From NCBI RefSeq assembly GCF_900095745.1, contig NZ_FMIR01000016.1, positions 1 through 40,334 on the forward strand: 40,334 nucleotides of DNA, given 5' to 3'. This DNA comes from Microbacterium oxydans. Its GTDB lineage: Bacteria; Actinomycetota; Actinomycetes; Actinomycetales; Microbacteriaceae. The notes beneath the pieces were generated by a model, which was not told where the DNA came from, did no database searches, and saw only the letters and a program-made list of their open reading frames with translations. Shown here one piece after another: positions 1-6,422 of this stretch (positions are counted from its first letter, which is position 1; each line of letters opens with the position of its first letter). The translations under genes were made by a program, and so were the position numbers.

Positions 1-32
1 CGCCGCACCCGCCGCACCCGCCGCACCCGCCG
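1..32. repeat. 9-bp GC-rich tandem repeat at the left edge
   Basis: The window opens with about three and a half copies of a 9-bp unit (CGCCGCACC). It is probably the 3' end of an upstream coding region. In one frame it reads Pro-Pro-His repeats and stops at TGA 48-50, overlapping the GTG start at 47 by a GTGA junction. In the frame of the next gene it reads Ala-Ala-Pro repeats and stays open, so that gene could also begin upstream. The sequence in view does not decide between them. Confidence 0.5.
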
Positions 33-46
33 AAAGAGAGGATGCC

Positions 47-1156
47 GTGACGCAGAGCCAGGCCCGATTCCGCGCACGCCGCGCAGGCATCGCCCGCGCG
101 CTCCACGAGGCCGTCCTCCCCGCCCGCCTGCTGCTCGTCGCGAAGACGATGCTCGCGGTCGGACTCGCCTGGATGATCGCCCCGCACATGCCGGGCGTCA
201 CCGACGAGTACCCCTACTACGCCCCGCTCGGAGCGCTGGTGAGCATGTACCCCACGCTGATGGGGTCGGCGAAGTCGAGCTTCCAGACGCTGCTCGGCCT
301 CGCCACCGGCATCGGCCTCGCCACCGTGGTGGTGCTCACGGTGGGGCCGACGTGGTGGACCATCCCGCTCGTCGTGGGCGTGGGGGTGCTGGTCTCCGGA
401 ACGGGGTGGTTCGGCGTCGGGCGCGAGTACGTCCCGATGGCCGCGCTGTTCGTGCTGATCATCGGCGGGCAGAACGCCGACGACTACTCCCTCGGCTACC
501 TCACCCAGATGGGGGTCGGGGTCGTCATCGGGCTCGTGGTCAACGTCCTGATCGCCCCGGCACCCCTCACCGGGGTGGCGGCGGCGCGGCTGGAGGCGTT
601 CCGGGAACAGCTGGCCCGACATCTCGACGACATCGGGTCAGCGGTCTCCGAGTCGTGGCCGCCGGAGCACGAGCAGTGGGCCGACGACGCGGCCTCGCTC
701 GCCGACACGACCGGCGAGCTGCGGTTGGCACTCGTGGAGGCCGACGAGAGCCGACGCGGAAATCCGCGAGCGAAGGGGCACCGACCGCGCATGGAGCAGA
801 GCCACGAGGATCTCGCCACTCTCGACCGGATCGCTCACCTCATCCGCGACATCTCCGACGCGATCGCCGACACCATCTGGGACCGACCGGCCGGCATCGC
901 GCTCGACCCCGCACTTCCCGAGCCGCTGTCCGCCGCGTGTCACGCCGTGGCCGAGGTGATCGCGCGCGGCGATGCCTCGACGCCGGAAGACCATCGCATC
1001 CGCGGTGAAGCCGCACGGGCCACGCGACTGCTGCTCGAGACGGTCGACAGCCGCACCGTCGATGTGCGCCGTTCGATGGGGCCCGGGGTGCTCACCGCGA
1101 TGCACCTGCGCCGCATCCTGATCCTCAGCGGAACGGGCTCGTCGCCCGAGGACTGA
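47..1156 (+). CDS. FUSC / aromatic-acid-exporter-like membrane protein
   Basis: This 369-residue protein has about six hydrophobic segments in its first 175 residues (roughly 28-46, 57-73, 80-102, 106-123, 128-143, 150-171), followed by a long charged cytoplasmic domain rich in helices. That is the layout of the FUSC/ArAE family of putative efflux proteins related to aromatic-acid exporters (AaeB) and plant malate channels. The GTG start is chosen because of a purine-rich AAAGAGAGG 6-14 nt upstream and a possible GTGA overlap with an upstream frame. The frame is open to the window edge, so a longer N-terminus cannot be excluded. The next gene is convergent, with only 12 nt between stops. The substrate is unknown. 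Confidence 0.75.
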   Translation: MTQSQARFRARRAGIARALHEAVLPARLLLVAKTMLAVGLAWMIAPHMPGVTDEYPYYAPLGALVSMYPTLMGSAKSSFQTLLGLATGIGLATVVVLTVGPTWWTIPLVVGVGVLVSGTGWFGVGREYVPMAALFVLIIGGQNADDYSLGYLTQMGVGVVIGLVVNVLIAPAPLTGVAAARLEAFREQLARHLDDIGSAVSESWPPEHEQWADDAASLADTTGELRLALVEADESRRGNPRAKGHRPRMEQSHEDLATLDRIAHLIRDISDAIADTIWDRPAGIALDPALPEPLSAACHAVAEVIARGDASTPEDHRIRGEAARATRLLLETVDSRTVDVRRSMGPGVLTAMHLRRILILSGTGSSPED

Positions 1157-1168
1157 CTCCGGTCCGCG

Positions 1169-1759
1169 TCAGATGGTGTCGTCGGCGGCGATCACGTCGA
1201 CCTGCCAGTAGCGGCCGTCGGGGTCGGCGCTGTCGTGCGCATCGTCGGCGGCACTCAGCACATCGTTGATCTTCACCATCGCGTCGTCGAACTCGCACTC
1301 GGTCAACCGGATCGTGCGCTGGGTGAACGCGGCGTGCACCTCGGTCGTGCGTCCGGCGACATACTCGGGGGTCCAGGCGGTCACTCGGCGCATCAGATCC
1401 TGATGATCTTCCACCAGCGCGGCAATCACCGCCGTGCCGAGCTCCTCGTCGGCGACGGGGCTTTCCGGGCCGCCCAGGTTGAGGGGACCTTTGTGCCCGG
1501 TCCAGACACGGTCGCGTCGATCGCGGGCCTGCTCGGGCGCCTCTTCGATGAGACCGGCATCGGCGAGCGCACGCAAGTGGAAGCTCGCACTGTTGGCCGG
1601 CACCCCGAGCTCGGCGGCGATGTCGGCGGCTCGCAGGAAATCGCGGCGTGAGAACAGGCGGATCATCTGCCGCCGCAGCGGGTGGGAGTAGGCCTTGAGC
1701 ATGGCCGAGGTCATCCAGACGGGATCGTCGCCGTTGCTCTCGCTGGTGTCGGCTGCCAT
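1169..1759 (-). CDS. Winged-helix transcriptional regulator (ArsR-like, HTH_20 type)
   Basis: This 196-residue protein has an N-terminal winged helix (about residues 18-80) with the typical 'SHPLRRQMIRLF ... ADIAAELGVPANSASFHLRALADAGLIEE' pattern of ArsR-like repressors. An acidic C-terminal effector domain follows. No metal-binding cysteine motif is visible, so it is unlikely to be a classical metal sensor. It is divergent from an MFS exporter, and three TTGCGCAA boxes lie in the 74-bp gap, so it most likely represses both genes. The -10-like TAGGAT (1766-1771, minus strand) lies exactly 6 nt before the ATG, suggesting a leaderless mRNA. The ligand may be an exporter substrate; this is inference. 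Confidence 0.8.
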   Translation of the reverse strand: MAADTSESNGDDPVWMTSAMLKAYSHPLRRQMIRLFSRRDFLRAADIAAELGVPANSASFHLRALADAGLIEEAPEQARDRRDRVWTGHKGPLNLGGPESPVADEELGTAVIAALVEDHQDLMRRVTAWTPEYVAGRTTEVHAAFTQRTIRLTECEFDDAMVKINDVLSAADDAHDSADPDGRYWQVDVIAADDTI

Positions 1760-1784
1760 GTCCCGATCCTACCCGCACCCAAAG

Positions 1785-1820
1785 TTGCGCAATAAAACTT
1801 GCGCAATTGTTCTTGCGCAA
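1785..1820. promoter_or_regulatory. Triple TTGCGCAA operator in divergent promoter
   Basis: Three identical 8-bp palindromes TTGCGCAA sit at 1785-1792, 1799-1806 and 1813-1820, each 14 bp from the next. The middle copy overlaps the candidate -35 (TTGCGC 1799-1804) of the MFS gene, and the first copy overlaps the probable -35 region of the divergent repressor gene. This is the natural binding site of the adjacent winged-helix regulator. Confidence 0.75.
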
Positions 1821-1827
1821 TTACTCT
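1799..1827 (+). promoter_or_regulatory. Leaderless-type promoter of the MFS gene
   Basis: TTGCGC (1799-1804) is followed after 17 bp by TACTCT (1822-1827), and the ATG begins 6 nt later at 1834. This geometry puts transcription start at or next to the start codon. No Shine-Dalgarno sequence is present before this ATG. Confidence 0.6.
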
Positions 1828-1833
1828 CGACGC

Positions 1834-3210
1834 ATGACCACCCCCACCGACCCGCATCGCCTGTGGCGCAACCCCCGCTACCTCACCTGGTTGCTGAGCG
1901 ACACGAGCAAGGGCCTCGCGGCCGCGCTCTTCGGTTTCGCGATCCCGCTGCTCGCGCTCATCGTGACGAACGACCCGGCCCAGGCCGGCATCATCGGCGC
2001 GGCCGGAATGATCGCCCGCCTGCTCATGACCCTCGCCGGCGGAGTCCTCGCCGACCGCCACCGCCGCATCGCCCTGATGCTGCTCGGATCGCTCATCGGC
2101 ATCGTGCTGGCGGGGGCCTTCACCCTGCTCGCCCTCGGTGACGCGATGACCTTCGGTTCGCTGCTGGTGATCGACATCCTCCTCGCCGCCCGCAGCGGAC
2201 TCTTCGACGTCGCCGGCGAGAGCGCGATCAAGGAGATCGTCCCCGACGACGCGATGGGTCGCGCGCAGGCCGCGAACCAGGGCCGGGATGCCGCGCTCCA
2301 GCTCGCGGGCGGCCCGCTCGGGGGCCTGCTGCTGGGCATCGGCGGCTGGGCGGTCGGCGTCGTCATGACCCTCTGCCACGCGATCGCCGCACTGACCGCG
2401 TGGATGCTGGGGCGCCAGGCGCGGCGCGCCGGGGTGGTCGACACCGGAGCGGCCGGCGAAAACGGAGACGACCCGGACGACCCGCGGCGTGTCGTGGCTG
2501 AACGCGCCGTCGCCGCGACGGATGATCTGGGTTTCGGCACCTCTGTGTCGGCCGCCCCCGCCAAGCCGAACGCCTGGGCCGAGCTGCGGGAGGCATTCGG
2601 CTGGCTGCTCTCCCGCCCCGACCTCGGCGGAGTCCTGCTCATCACCACGGTCGTGAACCTGGGGTTCAACGCCGCGATCACCACCGTCATCTACTCGCTC
2701 CAGCAGGACGGGCACTCCGAACTCCTCATCGGCACGCTGAGCGCAGGGATCGGTGCGGTGATGCTCGTCGGCGCCGTGTGCGCCCCTCTGCTCGTCCCCC
2801 GCATCAAGGCCGGGATCCTGACGATCGCCGGGCTCTCGGTCGCGGCCGTCGGGGTCATCGCGCTCACGATGGTCACGACGCCCTGGGCGATCGCCGTCGT
2901 CCTCGGCGCCTCCGTGCTCCTGGTGCCCGCGCTCAACGCCGGGATGATGGGCTACTTCATGGTCGCGACACCGACGCACCTGCTCGGCCGCGCCAACAGC
3001 GCCGCCGGTGTGCTCGGCATGGGGGCGATGCCCCTCGCGCCGCTGATCGCCGGATTCGGTCTCGCGTGGGTCGGGCGGGAATGGACGCTGCTGCTCTGCG
3101 CCGCGCTGTGCCTGGCATCCGTGGCTCTGGCCGTCACCAACCGGGCGCTGCGCGCACTCCCGGTCGAGTCGCGGTGGGCCGCGCACGCGAAGGAGTTCGA
3201 GTCGGCCTGA
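1834..3210 (+). CDS. MFS transporter
   Basis: This 458-residue protein has about 12 hydrophobic segments and a motif A-like 'GGVLADRHRRR' loop after the second segment, as in major facilitator drug exporters of the EntS/macrolide-efflux type. A charged central loop (about residues 205-245) separates the two halves. The ATG at 1834 is chosen because a promoter-like -10 lies 6 nt before it. A TTG at 1807 is in frame but would sit inside the promoter and operator. The divergent repressor next door suggests induction by a transported compound. The substrate cannot be told from sequence. Confidence 0.85.
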   Translation: MTTPTDPHRLWRNPRYLTWLLSDTSKGLAAALFGFAIPLLALIVTNDPAQAGIIGAAGMIARLLMTLAGGVLADRHRRIALMLLGSLIGIVLAGAFTLLALGDAMTFGSLLVIDILLAARSGLFDVAGESAIKEIVPDDAMGRAQAANQGRDAALQLAGGPLGGLLLGIGGWAVGVVMTLCHAIAALTAWMLGRQARRAGVVDTGAAGENGDDPDDPRRVVAERAVAATDDLGFGTSVSAAPAKPNAWAELREAFGWLLSRPDLGGVLLITTVVNLGFNAAITTVIYSLQQDGHSELLIGTLSAGIGAVMLVGAVCAPLLVPRIKAGILTIAGLSVAAVGVIALTMVTTPWAIAVVLGASVLLVPALNAGMMGYFMVATPTHLLGRANSAAGVLGMGAMPLAPLIAGFGLAWVGREWTLLLCAALCLASVALAVTNRALRALPVESRWAAHAKEFESA

Positions 3211-3234
3211 CCTGCCTCCGGAAGAGGTGCGGTG

Positions 3235-3453
3235 CTAGAGCGCGCCGGTCAGCGCCGCGACGCCGGCGAGCACCGAGACCAGTGCGAGCACCAGGGCGAT
3301 CGCGATGAGGACGGCGTGCACCTTGAGGAACGCGGTGGCCTTGCCGTTCTCGTCGCGCGCACGCGGATCGTGGGCGACGCGCTTGTAGAACTGGGGCCAG
3401 ACGACGGCGTTGAAGGCGGCGTTGAGGAAGAGCACGACGGAGAGGGCGATCAC
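3235..3453 (-). CDS. Small SCO4848-family membrane protein
   Basis: This 72-residue protein has two hydrophobic helices (about 1-20 and 44-70) joined by a short charged loop containing 'WPQFYKRVAHDPRA'. Size and the W-P-x-F-x-K pattern match the SCO4848-type small actinobacterial membrane proteins, which have no known function. It starts with GTG. A -10-like TAGCGT (3460-3465, minus strand) lies exactly 6 nt upstream, fitting a leaderless transcript. It is convergent with the MFS gene, 24 nt away. Confidence 0.7.
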   Translation of the reverse strand: MIALSVVLFLNAAFNAVVWPQFYKRVAHDPRARDENGKATAFLKVHAVLIAIALVLALVSVLAGVAALTGAL

Positions 3454-3523
3454 CCCTCAACGCTATCGAGATCCACCGCGGCATCCGACCGCGCAGCACG
3501 CGCGGAATTCTTGGATGAAGTCA

Positions 3524-3552
3524 TGTATCAGAATCCTCTTGCCGTGCTCCTG
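3524..3552 (+). promoter_or_regulatory. Bipartite element TGTATCAGAA-N12-GCTCCTG before the sigma gene
   Basis: TGTATCAGAA (3524-3533) and GCTCCTG (3546-3552) are separated by 12 bp. The same two blocks at the same spacing recur at 8891-8919, just after the CHAT gene. The spacing resembles a two-box promoter for an alternative sigma factor and would place transcription start near 3560, just before the ATG at 3568. I infer a possible autoregulated promoter; function is unproven. Confidence 0.45.
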
Positions 3553-3557
3553 GTAGA

Positions 3558-3567
3558 TGTGATCACA
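3558..3567. promoter_or_regulatory. Palindrome TGTGATCACA next to the sigma start codon
   Basis: A perfect 10-bp palindrome directly abuts the ATG at 3568. It could be an operator over the transcription start. It resembles the two half-sites of a CRP-type site but lacks the usual 6-bp spacer, so CRP binding is not claimed. Confidence 0.25.
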
Positions 3568-4200
3568 ATGGGCTTCATGATCGACGGCGCACCCGGCGCC
3601 GCTCTCGATCCTGCTTCGGATGACGGGCGCGCACGCTGGGAGCGCGCCGCGGATCTGTTCGGCGCATGGCGCGAGGGCGATGGCCGCGCGATGGACGAGC
3701 TCGTACGACTGATGACCCCCGTGCTCTGGCATGTGGTGCGCGCGTACGGGCTCGAACGCACGCTCGCGGAAGATGTGGTGCAGACCACCTGGCTGCAGCT
3801 CGTGCGCGGGCACGGCTCGATCAGCGACCCCCGCGCCGTGTCGGCCTGGCTCACCACGACCGCCCGTCGCGAGGCCTGGAAGGTCGCCAAGGCCCACGGC
3901 AAGGTCGACACGACCGACACCGACGACCTCGATACGCTCCTTCCCGAGCAGGCCTCGGCCGAAGAGCACGCGACGATCGGCGACGAGAACCGTCGACTGT
4001 GGACGGCCGTACGCCGCCTCAACGAGCGCTGCCAGAAGCTGCTGCGCGTGATCGCCTTCGAGGACCGGCCCGACTACGCGCGCATCGCGACCGACCTCGC
4101 GATGCCCATCGGAAGCATCGGGCCGACGCGCAATAGATGTCTGGCCAAGTTGCGCGCGCTGCTGGACGCACCGCCGACCGCCCAGGGGGGACTCGCATGA
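3568..4200 (+). CDS. Sigma-70 family RNA polymerase sigma factor (ECF-like)
   Basis: This 210-residue protein has sigma region 2 at about 28-95 ('LFGAWREGDGRAMDELVRLMTPVLWHVVRAYG ... AEDVVQTTWLQLV') and region 4 at about 135-198 ('RRLNERCQKLLRVIAFEDRPDYARIATDLAMPIGSIGPTRNRCLAKLR'), joined by a short linker, as in ECF sigma factors. ATG 3568 is chosen because a promoter-like element and a palindrome lie directly upstream; in-frame ATGs at 3523 and 3577 are alternatives. It overlaps the next gene by ATGA, so both are translated together. No transmembrane anti-sigma gene is nearby. The downstream genes encode a beta-sandwich protein, a subtilase and a CHAT protease, so the sigma factor probably serves this module. 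Confidence 0.85.
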   Translation: MGFMIDGAPGAALDPASDDGRARWERAADLFGAWREGDGRAMDELVRLMTPVLWHVVRAYGLERTLAEDVVQTTWLQLVRGHGSISDPRAVSAWLTTTARREAWKVAKAHGKVDTTDTDDLDTLLPEQASAEEHATIGDENRRLWTAVRRLNERCQKLLRVIAFEDRPDYARIATDLAMPIGSIGPTRNRCLAKLRALLDAPPTAQGGLA

Positions 4201-4652
4201 GCGCTCAGGAGGATGCCGAGATGTTCGCCCGGCTCCGCACGCTCTGGAGCGACGTCGACCCCGTGCCCGCTGGGCTGATCGACCGCATGGTCGCCGCCGT
4301 CGCCGCCGACGGGCTGAACCGCGAGTACGCGCTGCTCACCCTCGTCGAGGGGCAGCTCGGCGCCGTGCGGGGTGAGGCGGATGCACTCACCCTGCAGTTC
4401 AGCGACGGCAGCACCAGCATCCTGCTGCATGTGACGCGCACCGCATCCGGTCGCCGCCGCGTCGACGGCTGGGTCGACACCGGTGCCGCAGAGGTCTTCC
4501 TGACGCAGGGCGAGAAGACGATCTCGGCCTCGCCGGAGGAGACCGGACGCTTCGCGTTCGACGAGGTGCCGCCCGGTCTCACGCGCGTGCGCCTGACGAC
4601 CGCGATCGGGGACGAGACGCGCACGCTGGCGACCCCGCAGTTCGAGCTGTGA
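4197..4652 (+). CDS. Sigma-coupled accessory protein with carboxypeptidase-regulatory-like domain
   Basis: This 151-residue soluble protein has a helical N-terminus (about 1-55, containing 'LRTLWSDVDPVPAGLIDRMVAAV') and then a beta-rich domain (about 58-151). The latter ends with the 'GRFAFDEVPPGLTRVRL' strand-turn-strand pattern seen in carboxypeptidase-regulatory-like sandwiches. The start overlaps the sigma stop by ATGA, and AGGGGGG lies about 6 nt upstream. Position and strict coupling suggest it controls or partners the sigma factor, for example as a cytoplasmic anti-sigma factor or a protease target. No zinc motif of classic anti-sigma factors is visible. The role is inferred. Confidence 0.6.
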   Translation: MSAQEDAEMFARLRTLWSDVDPVPAGLIDRMVAAVAADGLNREYALLTLVEGQLGAVRGEADALTLQFSDGSTSILLHVTRTASGRRRVDGWVDTGAAEVFLTQGEKTISASPEETGRFAFDEVPPGLTRVRLTTAIGDETRTLATPQFEL

Positions 4653-4708
4653 TCGCGGGCACCGCCCGTCGATGAAGCCGCGGGGCGACCCGCACCGAGA
4701 GGATGACG

Positions 4709-6274
4709 ATGGAGCAGCCCAAGGGATGGACCTGGCAGGACCGCGCGGAAGGATCGATCCGCCGGGGAACGGCGCTCGACCCGAGCACAGAGCCCGTGGA
4801 CGGCATCCGCGCCTTTCCGACGGCGTACCTGCCGGAGCGACTGCTGGTCACGCGAGCCCTCGGCGACGAGGAAGCCTATGACCAGGAGGTGCGGACGCTG
4901 CGCGATGCGGCGGACATCTTCGGATGGCAGCTCGAGGAGGAACGCGGAGCGCGCGAGATCGGCGACGGCGAGCTGGTCCCCGGCGTCGCCGGATTCCAGC
5001 GCCTGCTGTTGACGACCCCCGACGACCCGGTGGGCGGCGAGGCCCCGTTCTCGCCCGACGCGTGGCGGGTGCTCCAGCGCGCGCGCCGCATGTCACACTC
5101 GCCGATGCCGCGGACGAGCCTCGACCACGTGCTGTCCATCGACCCGGTCGGGCTCAACCCGTTCACGCGCACGAACCCGTTCACCCGCACCAACCCGTTC
5201 ACGCGGACCAACCCGGTGCGCGGCGAGGGCGCCGCGGGCAGCGACGACTACCTCGAGCCCGGGCGGGGCGCGCGGCAGCCGGTGACCTGGCTCGGCCCTG
5301 CTCCCGTGCGCGGGCCGGCGCCGAAACGCGGGCGGCGCCCCGTCGTCGCGGTGCTCGACACGGGATGCGGCGAGCACGCCTGGCTTCCCGACGACATCGT
5401 CACCCGGCATGTCGACCTCGACGGGGTCCCTGTGGGGCTGACAGACGACGCCGACCCGGAACGCTACCCCGACCTGTACGGACAGCTCGACGGCGCGATC
5501 GACGCGGTCGCCGGCCACGGCACCTTCATCGCGGGGCTCGTCCGGCAGGCGGCACCGGATGCCGACATCCTCTCGATCCGCGTGGCGGGCGCACTGGGCG
5601 TGGTCGACGAGAGCACCTTGCTCGACACGGTCGCACAGGTCGTCACGCTGCTGATCCGCCACCGCGAGGACCCGACGACGGGCTTCCCGATCGACGTGCT
5701 GAACCTGTCGCTCAGCTACTACCACGAGACGCCGGTCGACAAGATGTTCAGCCTCACGCTGCACCAGCTGCTGGCGAAGGCGCGGGAGCTCGGCTGTGTC
5801 GTCGTGTGCTCGGCGGGCAACGACGCCATCGATCGGCCCTCGTTCCCGGCATCGCTGTGGCCGTGGCCCGACTCGCACAACGGCATCCCGCACGACAACG
5901 GCACCCCGCTCGTGTCGGTCGGGGCGCTCAATCCCTCGGCGCAGTCGGTCGCCCTCTTCTCGAACGTCGGCCCGTGGGTGCAGACCTACGCCCCGGGCGC
6001 CGCCGTGGTGAGCACCTCGCCCGGCTTCGTCGGAGGCTCTCAGGCGGCGACTCGCGCAGACGTCGACGGCCTCCGCCGCGAGACGATCGACCCCGACGAC
6101 TATCGAGGCGGGTTCGCGATCTGGAGCGGCACGTCGTTCGCGGCACCGTATGTCGCCGGGCGCATCGCTGCGCAGCTCGGCACCGTGCCGGTCGGCGGTG
6201 CGGCCCCGGCTGCCGCCAGGAAGGCCGTCGCCGCTGTGCTGAAGTCCCTGCCGACACCGGTCGACCCGACCTGA
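4709..6274 (+). CDS. S8 family (subtilisin-like) serine peptidase, apparently cytoplasmic
   Basis: This 521-residue subtilase keeps the full active site: Asp217 in 'AVLDTGCG', His270 in 'GHGTFIAG', oxyanion Asn371 in 'SAGND' and Ser476 in 'GTSFAAPYVAG'. There is no signal peptide or C-terminal anchor, so it should act inside the cell. Residues 1-145 form an uncharacterised N-terminal domain. It is joined to the catalytic part by a linker with three NPFTRT repeats (about 150-169), a possible prodomain arrangement. ATG 4709 is preferred to 4703 because AGAGG at 4698-4702 gives a 6-nt spacing to 4709 but none to 4703. It follows the sigma and accessory genes, 56 nt downstream, and a hairpin separates it from the CHAT gene. 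Confidence 0.88.
   Translation: MEQPKGWTWQDRAEGSIRRGTALDPSTEPVDGIRAFPTAYLPERLLVTRALGDEEAYDQEVRTLRDAADIFGWQLEEERGAREIGDGELVPGVAGFQRLLLTTPDDPVGGEAPFSPDAWRVLQRARRMSHSPMPRTSLDHVLSIDPVGLNPFTRTNPFTRTNPFTRTNPVRGEGAAGSDDYLEPGRGARQPVTWLGPAPVRGPAPKRGRRPVVAVLDTGCGEHAWLPDDIVTRHVDLDGVPVGLTDDADPERYPDLYGQLDGAIDAVAGHGTFIAGLVRQAAPDADILSIRVAGALGVVDESTLLDTVAQVVTLLIRHREDPTTGFPIDVLNLSLSYYHETPVDKMFSLTLHQLLAKARELGCVVVCSAGNDAIDRPSFPASLWPWPDSHNGIPHDNGTPLVSVGALNPSAQSVALFSNVGPWVQTYAPGAAVVSTSPGFVGGSQAATRADVDGLRRETIDPDDYRGGFAIWSGTSFAAPYVAGRIAAQLGTVPVGGAAPAAARKAVAAVLKSLPTPVDPT
5156..5215 (+). repeat. Three 18-bp tandem repeats encoding NPFTRT
   Basis: Units at 5156-5173, 5174-5191 and 5192-5209 each encode Asn-Pro-Phe-Thr-Arg-Thr, followed by a partial Asn-Pro (5210-5215). 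Third-position differences between units (ACG/ACC, CGC/CGG) show that the peptide is kept while the DNA has drifted. It lies in the linker between the N-terminal domain and the subtilase core. Confidence 0.9.
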
Positions 6275-6287
6275 CCCACCCCCGAGC

Positions 6288-6317
6288 CGGACCGCCCGCA
6301 CCGATACGGGCGGTCCG
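6288..6317. terminator. Hairpin after the subtilase gene
   Basis: CGGACCGCCCG (6288-6298) pairs perfectly with CGGGCGGTCCG (6307-6317) around an 8-nt loop, 13 nt after the subtilase stop. It is followed by TCTT rather than a long T run. It probably ends or reduces the sigma-accessory-subtilase transcript before the CHAT gene. Confidence 0.6.
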
Positions 6318-6340
6318 TCTTGGGTGTTCGGCCCGAGTTC

Positions 6341-6368
6341 GGTCCCGGTCCGGTCCCGGTCCGGTCCC
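6341..6368. repeat. 11-bp tandem repeat GGTCCCGGTCC before the CHAT gene
   Basis: Two full copies (6341-6351, 6352-6362) and a partial third copy lie between the hairpin and the candidate CHAT promoter. The function is unknown; it could be a binding site or a slippage product. Confidence 0.5.
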
Positions 6369-6410
6369 ACCCCATGGGTCCGCGCTCTTCCGCCCAGCCG
6401 CGAGGCAGGG

Positions 6411-6416
6411 CATTCT
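6411..6416 (+). promoter_or_regulatory. Candidate -10 (CATTCT) of the CHAT gene
   Basis: CATTCT ends exactly 6 nt before ATG 6423, the same geometry as other leaderless-looking starts in this window. The -35 (TTCCGC at about 6388) is weak. It supports independent transcription of the CHAT gene. Confidence 0.4.
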
Positions 6417-6422
6417 GGACGG

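Noticed and set aside
3523..3567. ATG 3523 as sigma factor start
   Set aside because: It lies inside the repeated bipartite element, and the extra residues do not look like sigma region 2; 3568 fits the promoter geometry better, though this is not proven.
3558..3567. CRP-like site TGTGATCACA as evidence of cAMP control of the sigma gene
   Set aside because: The two half-sites lack the 6-bp spacer of CRP-type operators; kept only as an unassigned palindrome.
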